The notes below the pieces were generated by a model. That model did no database searches, was not told where the DNA came from, and saw only the letters and a program-made list of their open reading frames with translations. Of a DNA stretch of 64,000 nucleotides, positions 35,805-47,117 are shown in pieces; positions within the stretch are counted from its first letter, which is position 1, and the number at the start of each line of letters is the position of its first letter. The stretch is from Dryomyza anilis (taxonomy: Eukaryota; Arthropoda; Insecta; Diptera; Dryomyzidae), in NCBI GenBank assembly GCA_951804985.1, contig OX638130.1, forward strand, positions 114,961,593-115,025,592. Reading direction: 5' to 3'. The position numbers were made by a program, and so were the translations under genes.

Positions 35805-37012
35805 AAACTAGCTGGACCCGTACACGACACGTGCCAAGATTTTGTGAATTCAAAGATATGGAGCGATTTTATTAATATAAAAAACATTTTTATTATTTAT
35901 ATCATGGACCCATGCTTCACTGTGGACGTTTTTTTATTGGTTTTATAAATGTAGTTAACAAAACAAAAATAATTCTTCGCTAAAACAACTTTTATCATAG
36001 ACAATTCTTTCTCAGACTGTGATTCCCCATAGATTTCCCCAGTAGGAATCTTTCCCGTAAAATTCTTCCCCATAGAACGCTTTCCCGTAGAATTCTTATC
36101 GGTAGAATTGTTCTCGGTAGAATTCTTTCTCGTAGAATTGTTCCCCGTAGAGTTTTTCCAGTAGAAGTTTTAGTGTGGTGGATTTTAATGTGGTGAGTTT
36201 CGGTGTGGTGAGTTTAGGTGTGGTGAATTTTGGTGTGGTGAGTTTTGGTGTAGTGAGTTTTAGTGTGGTGAATTATACTGTGGTGGGTTTTAGTGTGGTG
36301 AATTTTATTGTGATGAGTTTTAGTGTGGTGAGTTTTAGTGTTGTGAAATTTTAGTGTGGTGAGTTTTAGTGTGGTGAATTTTATTGTGGTGAGTGTTAGT
36401 TTGGTGAATTTTAGTGTGGTTAGTTTTAGTGTGGTGAGTTTTAGTGTGGTGAGTTTTAGTGTGGTGAGGTTCGGTGTGGTGAGTTTTAGTGTGGTGAATT
36501 ATACTGTGGTGGGTTTTAGTGTGGTGAATTTTATTGTGGTGAGTGTTAGTTTGGTGAACTTTAGTGTGGTTAGTTTTAGTGTGGTGAGTTTTAGTGTGGT
36601 GAGTTTTAGTGTGGTGAGTTTCGGTGAGGTGAGTTTTAGTGTGGTGAATTATACTGTGGTGGGTTTTAGTGTGGTGAATTTTATTGTGATGAGTTTTAGT
36701 GTGAAATTTAAGTGTGGTGAGTTTTAGTGTGGTGAATTAAGGTGTGGTGAGTTTTAGTGTGGTGAGTTTTAGTGTGGTGAGTTTTAGTGTTGTGAAATTT
36801 TAGTGTATTGAGTTTTAGTGTGGTGAATTAAGGTGTGGTGAGTTTTAGTGTGGTGAATTTTAGTGTGGTGAGTGTTAGTGTAGTGAATATTAGAGTGGTG
36901 AGTTTTAGTGTGGTTAATTTTAGTGTGTTGCATTTTTGAGTGGTGCGTTTTTGTGTGGTGCGTTCAAACGTACAAACGAACAAACAGATTTATTATATTA
37001 ATAGGATGAAAA
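35805..37012 (+). mobile_element. Dispersed element with internal 15-bp minisatellite, long copy
   Basis: Left part ACTAGCTGGACCCGTACACG and CACGTGCCAAGATTTTGTG, then AACAAAAATAATTCTTCGC, repeated GTAGAATTCTT units (36050-36140), then the minisatellite, then ACAAACAGATTTATTATATT near 37000. The segment before the array matches the reverse complement of 1010-1150. Class is not certain; the terminal phrases resemble short interspersed fragments frequent in insect genomes. Confidence 0.6.
36160..36965 (+). repeat. 15-bp minisatellite (AGTTTTAGTGTGGTG)
   Basis: About 50 units of 15 bases with variants such as AATTTTATTGTGGTG, AGTTTCGGTGTGGTG and AATTATACTGTGGTG. A longer block repeats: the run from AATTTTATTGTGGTGAGTGT onward occurs near 36377 and again near 36527. 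The 123-codon frame across it is translated repeat. Confidence 0.9.
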
Positions 37013-38739
37013 ACACTTAAAAAATACGATTTTAATTCAATGAATGAATTCATCAATATGATGAATCCTGGTAGTTGGTAAAATTTTTGGTAAAATTTTT
37101 TGTGTGTACTTGAGAACTGAGAAGTACGACAAAAATGAACAAAACAAAAAAATGTTTATTGAAATTTGGTTTAATGAACAGCATTATTCAATATGAAGAA
37201 CATATATGTTGTATTTTATGTTTCTGTTTATTAATATGATGAACGTATTCTTCACATACAATTCATCATATTTAAGAACAGTGATAGCATTCATAACATT
37301 AGGGCCTTCAATGTTATGAATAGCTTAGGTTAGAATAGCTTAGGTTTGGGTGTTGACTTAAGTCTTACATAGACCAACACGATCCACAGCGAAACCACAA
37401 ACTCTCTTTTATCACAGAAAAATTGAAGACCATTTTTCGTGGTTCTTTTCTAGTCCATATGTATCAATCTTAGTTGCGAATTTTTGTATTTTTCCCCAGA
37501 TACGTATTTGAAACCTCATCTGGTAATAAAAAAGAGAACATTGAATCTGCTTTTACTCATTTTTACCTTATTACGGAAGAGATAATGAATTTTAAATAGT
37601 TTTAGAACAAAGAACAATGGAAACCAGTAACATCCTCGATATTTATGTATATAAATATCACAAAATTCCATTATTTAATTTAGAATGAATGTCCGGATCA
37701 TATTTTCTGGGTCTCTGTCAATGGCGCATCTCTGTTCAAAATTTAATACAAAATTTTGCAAAAACATTTTTTGAAAATTAATTTTTTATGAATTTTTCAA
37801 AATATATTTCTTTCTGAAGAGTTAAAGGTGTTGGTAAATCGAATAAAAAAGTTTTAAGCAATTAAAAATAGCTGAAGGTGGTTTTTGTGCTGTCCCTCAT
37901 ATACACTGCATCTATAGACTGTCTTCAGTGAATGAGCGCTTTACACTACTGAATTGAAATCAAATATCCTTGAGTTTACGTTCTTAATTGGTTATAAAGA
38001 CGCATGTGAAAGAGTTTTTACATGAATACCGACCGCCACATGCAGAGCAATTAAGCATGAAAATGTGTGGATTTTAAATTGAAAAAGTTCCTTTATAGAC
38101 AAACAAGAATACGCATCGTATCGTATTCACACTGTTTTAAATAAAAGGATCATTTTTTGAAGCAATTAAAATGAATAATTTAAGAATAAAACCGTAATTT
38201 TCTCATTAGCAAAACTTTAAAATATTATTAAACATTTTCACAAATCAATACTATGAGAATTTGTTTTGTATCCTTTAGAAATTTGTTTTTAATCACTACC
38301 ATACTGTCTGCTTTTTCAAATCAACAAAAAATAATCAAAATTTTAATTTCGATTACAATACACTTTACTTGCAGCAAATCTTATTGTTCTGTGGTATTTT
38401 TCGGTTTAACACAGATTTCCCTGGAGTGTACAAAAGAGCAGAACATTTTGGTATCAGCTGCATATTGAGAAAAGCAGACATAGAAATACAAAGCAAAAAT
38501 CTTTTGGGACTTTTTAAAAAGGTTATCGTATGTTGAAGCCGAATGTAAATTAAATTTTTGTTTGTTAAATTTTCAAAGTTTTAAACTTTTCATTGATTTA
38601 AACACTAGAGCAAAAAGCTCATAAAATATATTTTTAACGATTACAAAATAAAATCGTCGAACGTAGAGGATTGACACCGCGCAAATATGAAAATCGTAAA
38701 TTTTTGCGAATTAACTTGAGCAAAACTCATTCAAATATC
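37013..38739. other. Noncoding DNA, nothing recognised
   Basis: Includes TTCATCAATATGATGAATCC at 37049 and further TTCATCATATT motifs near 37262, members of the dyad family seen at 25.4 and 34 kb. No exon, RNA gene or complete mobile element recognised. Confidence 0.4.
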
Positions 38740-40310
38740 GACGTCTAACTCACCACACCTAACTCACCACACTAAACTCACCTTAACTTACTGACCACAT
38801 CTGAATCACCATAATTAACTTACCACAACTAACTCACCAGTCCTAACTCACCGCACCAAATCCTCAAACCCAACTCGCCACACCTAACTCATCACACCTA
38901 AATCACCACATCCAACTCAATGCACCTTCTTACTACATTTAAATAATCACACATAACGCAACACATCTAACACACCATACCAATCACATCAAATTCGTCA
39001 AACCAAACTTTCAAACAAAAACTCACCGCTTCAAAATTGTCGACATGTAACTCACCACACCCTATACACCACACATAACTAAATACATCTACTCACAACC
39101 ATCAAATCATGACACATAACGCAACACATCTAACACACCATGCCAACCTTACCAAACTCACACAACCATACTTGCCACACCGCACCACACCATACCCACT
39201 GCACTATACTCACCACATCAAATTCATCAAACCATACATACCACACAAAACTCACCGCATCAAAAAATTCAACCCTTAACTCACCACACCTATATATCCA
39301 CATCAAAAATCTCCACATGTAACTCACCACACCTAACTCAACGCACCTACTCACCACCTTCAAATCATCACACATAACGCAACACATCTAACACACGATA
39401 CTCGCCGACTATACTCACCACACCAAAATCATCAAACCAAATTTTAACACAAAAACTCACCTCAAAAATTATGACATGTAACTCACCACACCATTTCCAC
39501 CACACCATATTCACCACACAATATTCTTACTTACTTAAATGGCCTTTACAACCGTGGGTCGTTAGCAAATCAGATAGGGCCAAAGATTTAACGGAGAATC
39601 TTTCTCTCGAATGCTCCCAGTACTCTCTCATCGGTGGAGGCCAGCGTCCATGTTTCTGCACCATAAAGTAGGACGGGCATGATGAGTGACTTGTAGAGCG
39701 TTAATTTTGTACGGCGAGAGAGGGCTCTGCTTCTCAATTGCCTACTGAGCCCAAAGTAGCACCTGTTGGCAAGAGTTATTCTCCGTTTGATCTCCAGGCT
39801 GACGTCGTTGTTGCTGTTTACGCTGGATCCCAGATGGAGGAAGTCCTTCACAATGTCGAAGTTGTGGGTGTCAAAATCAGCTTTTTGTCCAAGACGCAAA
39901 TAGTCCATTTTTTGCTAGTCTTTTCCTATTCTCATTTTTAGGTCTTTTCCTATTCTCACTGAGCAACGTGTGTTGCTCAGGGTCATCCTGCAAAGCCTTA
40001 TAAGTTTCGCAGGTATACCGAACTCAGACATTGCGGCGAATAATCGTTCCCTTATCGAAGTGTCGAAGGCGGCTTTATAGGTGACTAATAGGTGGTAGGT
40101 GTCGATCTGTTTTTCTAGGGTCTTTTCCTGGATTAGCAATGTGAAAATCTGGTCTATGGTGGACTTTCCACACAATATTCACCACACAATATTCACCACA
40201 CTATATTCACCACACCTTATTCACCACACCTAACTCACCACACGTTACTCACCACACCTTATTCACCACACCCAAACCCACCACAACTCACCATATCAAA
40301 ACTTGACAAA
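38740..40310. repeat. CACCACAC-type degenerate array, interrupted by a LINE
   Basis: 38740-39526 and 40168-40310 are built of AACTCACCACACCTA-like units, the complement of the 15-bp motif at 36 kb, with variants CACATCAAATTCATCAAACC and CATAACGCAACACATCTAAC that recur in longer blocks. Unit length is irregular. The array is split by the RTE-like fragment at 39527-40167. Confidence 0.8.
39527..40167 (-). mobile_element. RTE-like LINE fragment, internally deleted
   Basis: On the minus strand two conceptually translated blocks are visible. The first covers the early reverse transcriptase region: GKSTIDQIFTL, LLVTYKAAFDT, MSEFGIPAKLIRLCRMTLSN. The second is the C-terminal part: FLHLGSSVNSNNDVSLEIKR, LYKSLIMPVLLYGAETWTL, DERVLGAFERKILR, then a stop and IFGPI. 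Everything between, including the catalytic Y/F-ADD motif, is missing, and the motif A Asp before YKAAFD is Thr. The 3' end is an AAGT-type tetranucleotide tail. 13-base direct repeats CCACACAATATTC flank it (39514-39526 and 40168-40180), though the host array itself contains this phrase. Confidence 0.8.
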
Positions 40311-41139
40311 AATTATAACAGCTTGATTACATTTAAACTAGTTGCTCCGACAATATATTATTTCTCTAACAACATTTTTACCATGAACTAATTAAAAATT
40401 GTTGTTAAGTTTATACGCGATTTTGCGCATGACACTAGACATTGTCTGGCATTAATTATGCAAAACGAAGCTATTCTGCAAAAAAATTCCCACACATACC
40501 AAACGCCAAAAGAAGATACAAAAAATAAACCGCTGTCTGCATCGAACCGAACCGAACCAACCATCCAACCAACCATTCAATCGTCTGTCCGTCAGTGCTA
40601 CGTTACGGTATTTAGCGGTGATCTGCTGCCGTTAACATGATTTAATTAATTAACAGCGACGAAGAAGACACAAACGAACGCCGACACGTCGTTCAATCAC
40701 TCAGCCAGTCGACATTCGACAGACGACACCCGCAACACCTCGCATTTCACACAACTTCATTTTAGTTATTGCGAACATTTGGCAACACTGGCAACTGGTT
40801 TTCATCCAAATTTGGTAAATGTACCATGACTCATAATCAGCATCATATTTTGTTGTATTAAATGATGATGATGATGATGAAAAAGAAACAACTAAAAACA
40901 ATTTGTAGCTGCTTATCGTAAATTTTTTATTTTATTGTTATCTGTTTTATGTCGCTTGTAAAATACATACACATCAATTATTTTAATTTATGCAGGCAAC
41001 AGCGAAAAAATAACAGCGATAATTTTATTTTTAGCCACCAATAAAATTTGTGGCTGTTATTAAAAAAAAAACAGGCGTAAAATTATGATGACAATTAAGA
41101 GCACCTTTTTTGTTTTTAGGCAACGGTCTTCCAGGTACT
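40311..41139. other. Noncoding DNA downstream of gene C
   Basis: Contains a short (ATG)n microsatellite at about 40862-40879. No exon recognised. The sequence at 40420-40780 is less AT-rich and repeat-free, so may be ordinary unique intergenic DNA. Confidence 0.45.
41024..41029 (-). terminator. Polyadenylation signal of cuticle gene C
   Basis: AATAAA on the minus strand about 115 bases after the stop codon of gene C. Confidence 0.45.
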
Positions 41140-42147
41140 TTAATTAAAACAGTCAACCGAAGGCTCCACGTCGCGTTCTACTCTGGGCGCACGTCGCAGA
41201 TATTCAACTGAAATTATTTTCAACGGTTAAAAAATATGATTATTTTAGAAAATATTTTTAAAGATTATTTTAGTTACCCTTTAGTGGCCTATAGCCCTGT
41301 TTGTCGGAACGATAGCAACGCAACTCGTACATAAGACGATGGCCCAGGTGGCGCTCTTGCGTATAGAACCCTTCGACTATCAAGCCGTCTTCTGGGTCTG
41401 GGGCACGGAAACAACGTTCGTAACGACGCACACCATGTGGCAGTGTATAACTGAAATTTGGTAATTTTTAATAGGGTTTTTAAAATGGTTTTGCTGTTTT
41501 TAAAAAATTTAATATTTTATTTTTCAAATCATAATCATTCGAATTAGAATTTTTTTAAATGAAATTAGAATGTTTTATCAATATTAATTCAAATATTCAA
41601 ATCACAATTTCAATTTTTTCAAATTCTAATAATTTTCTATTAATAGTATTTTATTATTTTATCAATAGTATTGATATTATTAAATTTATGCTATAAATAA
41701 TTCATTTTTTATATTTATTTTTATATTTATTTTTACATCATTAATAGTATTATAAATTTGTATTAATAGTATTTTATTATTTTATTAATGATATTGATAT
41801 TATTGAATTTATTATATATTTGGTATTAATTTTTATATTTTGCCAAATTCTTACCCATAAACATAGGTGCCATCCGGATACTGTTCATAGTAGTTGTGCT
41901 CCCAAGGATTATATTCAAAATCCTCTTCAGGATCTTCGCTCTCAACTTCACCACTGAATTTTGGCGGTTGTAATTGATTTAAATTCTTATTTAGCAAATT
42001 GTTAAGTTGTAACTTTTGTTCATCACTTGGCTCTTGATCCTGTAGCTCAGCCGAGGACTCCATGGAATCAGCTACTACATCTTGTGTATTGCCCATATTC
42101 AAAAAGCCAAATGTCAAAAGTAAAATAAATATTTCAGTTCTGTTCAT
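41140..42147 (-). CDS. Cuticle protein gene C: divergent, Cys-containing RR-like secreted protein (3 exons)
   Basis: Exons 42147-41855, 41450-41278 and 41207-41140 join in frame to 177 residues. Donors are GTAAGA and GTAACT, acceptors TTTCAG and TTTCAG, phases 2 and 1. Residues 1 to about 20 are a signal peptide (MNRTEIFILLLTFGFLNMG). Residues 22-88 are acidic (E/D/Q-rich, EVESEDPEEDFEYN). The RR-like region starts at residue 90: YPDGTYVYGYTLPHG, RYERCF, IVEGFYTQ, then YRSDKQGYRP. The short tail ends VDCFN. It is the most diverged of the three: the stretch after GFYTQ is longer, and three Cys occur in the mature protein, unusual because most RR cuticle proteins have none. Start is chosen at the signal peptide Met; the leader is only about 41 bases. 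Probable role: secreted cuticle component. Confidence 0.87.
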
Positions 42148-42187
42148 TTTGTATGTCGTTGCAATCACTATAGCTGCTCAACTATTA

Positions 42188-42220
42188 TGCTTTTCACTCG
42201 AACATTTAAAGGTTTATATA
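42188..42220 (-). promoter_or_regulatory. Core promoter of cuticle gene C
   Basis: Minus-strand TATATAAACC at 42220-42211, followed by GCATAA with its A at 42188 (30 bases from the inner TATAAA, 32 from the outer T). Same TATA-to-GCAT layout as genes A and B. Confidence 0.6.
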
Positions 42221-44135
42221 GTAAAAAGTCAGAATTTAGTTAATAGATTTTAAAATGCAATTGATTGCTCTATTCGTATTAATAAATAGAGTGTGATACA
42301 CTCAACGATATCAATGTTTAACTATTATTTGAATTCGTTATTACTTTTTTTTGTCCATTAAAAAAAAAAACTATAGAATAACTTTAATTTTTGTATCATT
42401 TTTATCCCACATAAACTATGTGTGCTCTATAGATAAAACCCCAAAATTGCGCTGACATTTCGTTTAATTTGTATCAATAGCAATACGTATCAATATTCGT
42501 ATTCCCACAATTAATATGCATTTTATTTGCATTCGAAAAAGAGATTCGCAAATAATTTGTTTGCTGTCACATTTGCGCAAAATATGCAAAAAATTAACAA
42601 ATAAACTATGCTAACACAAAACTACACTGAGATAGAATTTTAATTTATACAATTTTAGATTTCTTATAGAAATAGGAACTCATTAATCATTACCAATATT
42701 TTAATATTTCAAAGAACATACATGATTTAAGCAAATTTTTAATTTATTATTAAAACTCATATTTACTGGACTATGTAAATCTAAATATGTATGCGATGTT
42801 TGTCATTGAGGTTACAATTAAATTATTATAAAATTTAATTTTATTCTAGTAACCACAATTCGGCAATTGTAACTATAAATGTTTACATATATATTTTATT
42901 TCGGTCAGTAGTAACCTTCTAGCTTCAAATATATCAATTAGAAGTTTCAACGAATGCAAAAATATATAGGGTTACAATTAGGCTGCGCCTTTTACACTTT
43001 TTCGGTTACAACTCAGTTTCTGTGACCGATTTGTAAGCGAGAAATGACTGAAATTCATCACATATTGTAGCTTCTGATTGCTTGAGTAATTATAACCTAC
43101 ATATAATACATAATAACACACAGTACGGAGATTTGTTACGCCAACCAACTCTTTGCCCCAAACCATCTTATTCGGTTGTCTCAATCGATAGTCGGTTATT
43201 ATGATCAAAAATAAAAGAGTTGTAGTTTGGACTACGATCAATTTCGAACAGTTTTAAAACAATTTGGAATATGTATAGGCTAATATTTCAAGCGCCAACC
43301 GAATATTGCAGTTCCGCCAACAAATTCGTATACAATTCGTTTTAACCGAATAAAATTGGTTGTTACAACTAACTTTTTCCATGCCAAAAGAGTATTTTTT
43401 TGTGCAAACAAATACCATAAAATAATTAAACAAATTTACACAATGTTCAATACAACAATTTTTCATTAGTGTTCCCCCAGACAAAAAATATGCATGGAAA
43501 CTGGTATTATAGTCTGATCAATTTTATTTAAACAAAAAATATATTTACTATTTGATTTTAATTATATATTTTTTTATTTTTCAGTTTTTAAATGTCACTA
43601 AACAGTTCCAAAAATTTTGTGTGGCAACTTTAAATTATATAGTTTGCTGAATATGAAAAATGGTAAAAAATAGTAACAGTTCTAAATACACAAAAAGGTG
43701 TTTGTTCCATGTTGCGGTTTTATAAAAAGCCTGAAAAAATTTGTAAGTAATGAATTATTCTCCTTAATTTTAACTATTTTATATTTTAATATGATGATCG
43801 TAAAAGACATTGACCATTTTTTGTGCAGTCATTGATTTCGAAATTTGCATTATTTATAAAATATAAATACAAATTCTCTGGCTCCTTTCAAGTATTCCAC
43901 GATTTATAGCCCTCCGTATTAGAAATTTACCCTATTAGCGTAGAACTGATGATGGCCAGAACATGTTTGCCATGTCACTTCTCGGGTTATGTCAAGAAAA
44001 AAATATTAATTTACCAATCACGGTCCAAGCTAGGGTTCAGATGCCTTTTAATTTTTTTTAGATATTTGTTTATAGTATTTAGAATAAAATAATAAAAATA
44101 ATACATGGTTTACAAACAATCTGAACTTAGTCTAA
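42221..44135. other. Noncoding DNA, nothing recognised
   Basis: AT-rich sequence upstream of gene C. Frames at 42978-43241 and 43254-43484 have no recognised domain. No repeat array until 44.1 kb. Confidence 0.4.
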
Positions 44136-44139
44136 AGTT

Positions 44140-46045
44140 ACTATAAAAATTACTATTTTTTCTTTATTATTTGCCATTTAAAATATTTGAGTAACATTTT
44201 AGTTACATTTTTGTCATATTTTAGTTACAATTTAGGTTCATAGTAGTTACATTGAATTACATTTTGGTTACATTTTTCTCACAATAATTCAATTAAGTTA
44301 CAATTAGGTTACATTCTAGTTACATTTATGTTACATTTTAGTTACATTTATGTTACATTTTAGTTAGATTTTTGTTATATTTTAGTTAAATTTTACTGAC
44401 ATTTTAGTTACATTTTAGTTACATTTTAGTTACATTCCAGTTACATTCAAGTTACATTTAAGATAGATTTTAGTTACATTTTAGTTACATTTTAGTTACA
44501 TTTTAGTTACATTTTAGTTACATTTTAGTTACATTTTAGTTACATTTTAGTTACATTTTAGTTACATTTTAGTTACATTTTAGTTACATTTTAGTTACAT
44601 TTTAGTTACATTCCAGTTGCATTCAAGTTACATTTAAGATAGATTTTAGTTAGATTTTTGTTACATTTTAGTTACACTTAAGTTACATTTTAGTTACATT
44701 AAGATCAATTTTAGTTACATTTTAGTTATATTTTAGATACATTTTGGTTACATTTTAGTTACATTTTAGTTATATTTAAGATACGTTTTGGTTTCATTTG
44801 AGTTACATTTCAGTTATATTTTAGTTACATTTCAGATACATTTTGATTACATTTTAGTTACATTTTAGTTACATTTTAGTTACATTTAAGATACATTTTA
44901 TTTACGTTTTAGTTACATTTTAGTTACATTTTAGTTATATTTGAGTTACATTTTGGTTACACTTTGGTTACATTTTAGTTACATTTTCGTTACATTTTAG
45001 TTACATTTTAGTTACATTTTAGTTACATTTTCGTTACATGTTAGTTACATTTTAGTTACATTTTAGTTACATTTTAGTTACATTTTAGTTACATTTTAGT
45101 TACATTCCAGTTACATTCAAGTTACATTTAAGATAGATTTTAGTTAGATTTTTGTTACATTTTAGTTACATTTTAGTTACATTTTAGTTACATTTTAGTT
45201 ACATTTTAGTAACATTTTAGTTACATTTGAGTTACATTTTAGTTACATTTTAGTTACATTTTAGTTACATTCCAGTTGCATTCAAGTTACATTTAAGATA
45301 GATTTTAGTTAGATTTTTGTTACATTTTAGTTACACTTAAGTTACATTTTAGTTACATTAAGATCAATTTTAATTACATTTTAGTTATATTTTAGATACA
45401 TTTTGGTTACATTTTAGTTACATTTTAGTTATATTTAAGATGCGTTTTGGTTACATTTGAGTTACATTTCAGTTATATTTTAGTTACATTTCAGATACAT
45501 TTTGATTACATTTTAGTTACATTTTAGTTACATTTTAGTTACATTTTAGTTACATTTAAGATACATTTTAGTTACGTTTTAGTTACATTTTAGTTACATT
45601 TTAGTTATATTTTAGTTACATTTTGGTTACACTTTGGTTACATTTTAGTTACATTTTAGTTACATTTTAGTTACATTTAAGATCCATTTTAATTACATTT
45701 TAGTTATATTTCAGTTATATTTTGGTTGCATTTTGGTTACATTTTAGTTACATTTAAGTTACATTTAAGATCCATTTAAGATCTATTTTAGTTACATTTT
45801 AGATACATTCCAGTTACATTCAAGTTACATTTAAGTTACATTTTAGTTACATTTTAGTTACATTTTAGTTACATTTTAGTCACATTTTAGTTACATTTTA
45901 GTTATATTTAAGATACGTTTTAGTTACATTTGAGTTACATTTGAGTTACATTTGAGTTATATTTTAGTTACATTTCAGATACGTTTTAGTTACATTTTAG
46001 TTACATTTTAGTGACATTTTAGTTACATTTTAGGGTCACATAAGT
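44140..46045. repeat. 11-bp array (TTACATTTTAG) with about 659-bp higher-order duplication
   Basis: Roughly 170 units of 11 bases. A landmark run beginning TTCCAGTTGCATTCAAG and continuing AGATAGATTTTAGTTAG, CACTTAAG, AAGATCAATTTTA, AGATACATTTTGG occurs at 44611 and 45270, offset 659. Further right the offset is 670, one unit more. The array thus grew by a large segmental step as well as by unit slippage. Confidence 0.9.
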
Positions 46046-46865
46046 TACACAGATTTGTAATCAATTAAACTTCTGATAATTTAAATTTCTGATTATTTTA
46101 TTTTTATTTTTCAATTTTATATTTGTTTTTTACAGTGCACTAAAACTATTTACAATATTTATTAGATAATGCTATGAAATATAACAACGAAGCGTGTAAA
46201 AAATTTACATAATTTTGCAAATAGCAATAAACAGCGTTGCCAACAGTAAATGACAGGGGTGTGCATTATAGCAGGCAAAACAAAAATGTGCAAATATGTG
46301 TCGCGCGGCACATGCTACATGTCAGCTCCATTGTATGTCTGTCTTTTTACCAGCCGTACCCTGGTTTGGTCGACGCGACGGTTGATCGGTCGGTCGTTCT
46401 TTCGTTGGTGGCAACGGAAGTGCGCTGCACTTGCTAGTGTCTGTTTGGTGCTTCCGCCATATTTAGTGAACTGTTATTCGCAGTATTTGGGGCCGTTTAT
46501 GTGACGACAATTTCTTCATTTGCGACATTAATGCGAAATTGCACGTAGTGCATTAACATGTATTCTTGGAACTCTGCTTCTGTATGTGTGAGATGGGTGG
46601 TTAGTGTATTTGAATAGGTTTTTGTGTATTGTATCGTTGCACTCAGGCTGCCATGCATTTCGTTTATTGCATTTTGTATCTGCCACCATCCGCTTGAGAA
46701 GAGTTTTAGTCGTGGTTACAGTCGGTGAAATCTCGCGTACCAGACAGGTTAATGCTTTTTGCTTAGGTTGAAATGTTGGCTGTATGTTGAAAACAGAGCA
46801 GAGCGGCCAAGGCATACTTTCAGGCATGCGGTTAATGCGGCAGATGAGCGCTCAGAAGTATGTGA
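46046..46865. other. Noncoding DNA between two arrays
   Basis: 46190-46860 is more GC-balanced and repeat-free than its surroundings. The short frames there (46237-46504 plus, 46528-46827 minus) show no domain, signal peptide or splice logic. Possibly conserved intergenic DNA. Confidence 0.4.
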
Positions 46866-47039
46866 TTAATTAAAAAACAAAACTAATATTGTGAATATTG
46901 GAAATCAATTGAGAACAGATAAAATAATAATATAAAAATAAAAAAATATAAAATAGAACAAATAATTTAGAATAAAAACTAGAAAACAAAAAAATATTCC
47001 AAAAGTTAAATTTTAAAAAAAATATATAAATAAATAATT

Positions 47040-47050
47040 CAATAAATATA

Positions 47051-47089
<39 letters not shown>

Positions 47090-47105
47090 AAAAATACATA
47101 AATAA
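47040..47105. repeat. (AAAT)n microsatellite
   Basis: About twelve uninterrupted AAAT units, directly before the 8-bp array. Confidence 0.85.
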
Positions 47106-47117
47106 ATGAATTCAAAA

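Noticed and set aside
36356..36727. 123-codon frame with VVSFSV repeats
   Set aside because: Translation of the 15-bp minisatellite, with no start context or unique sequence.
46237..46827. Possible small genes in the GC-balanced stretch
   Set aside because: Frames on both strands without domain, signal peptide or splice support.
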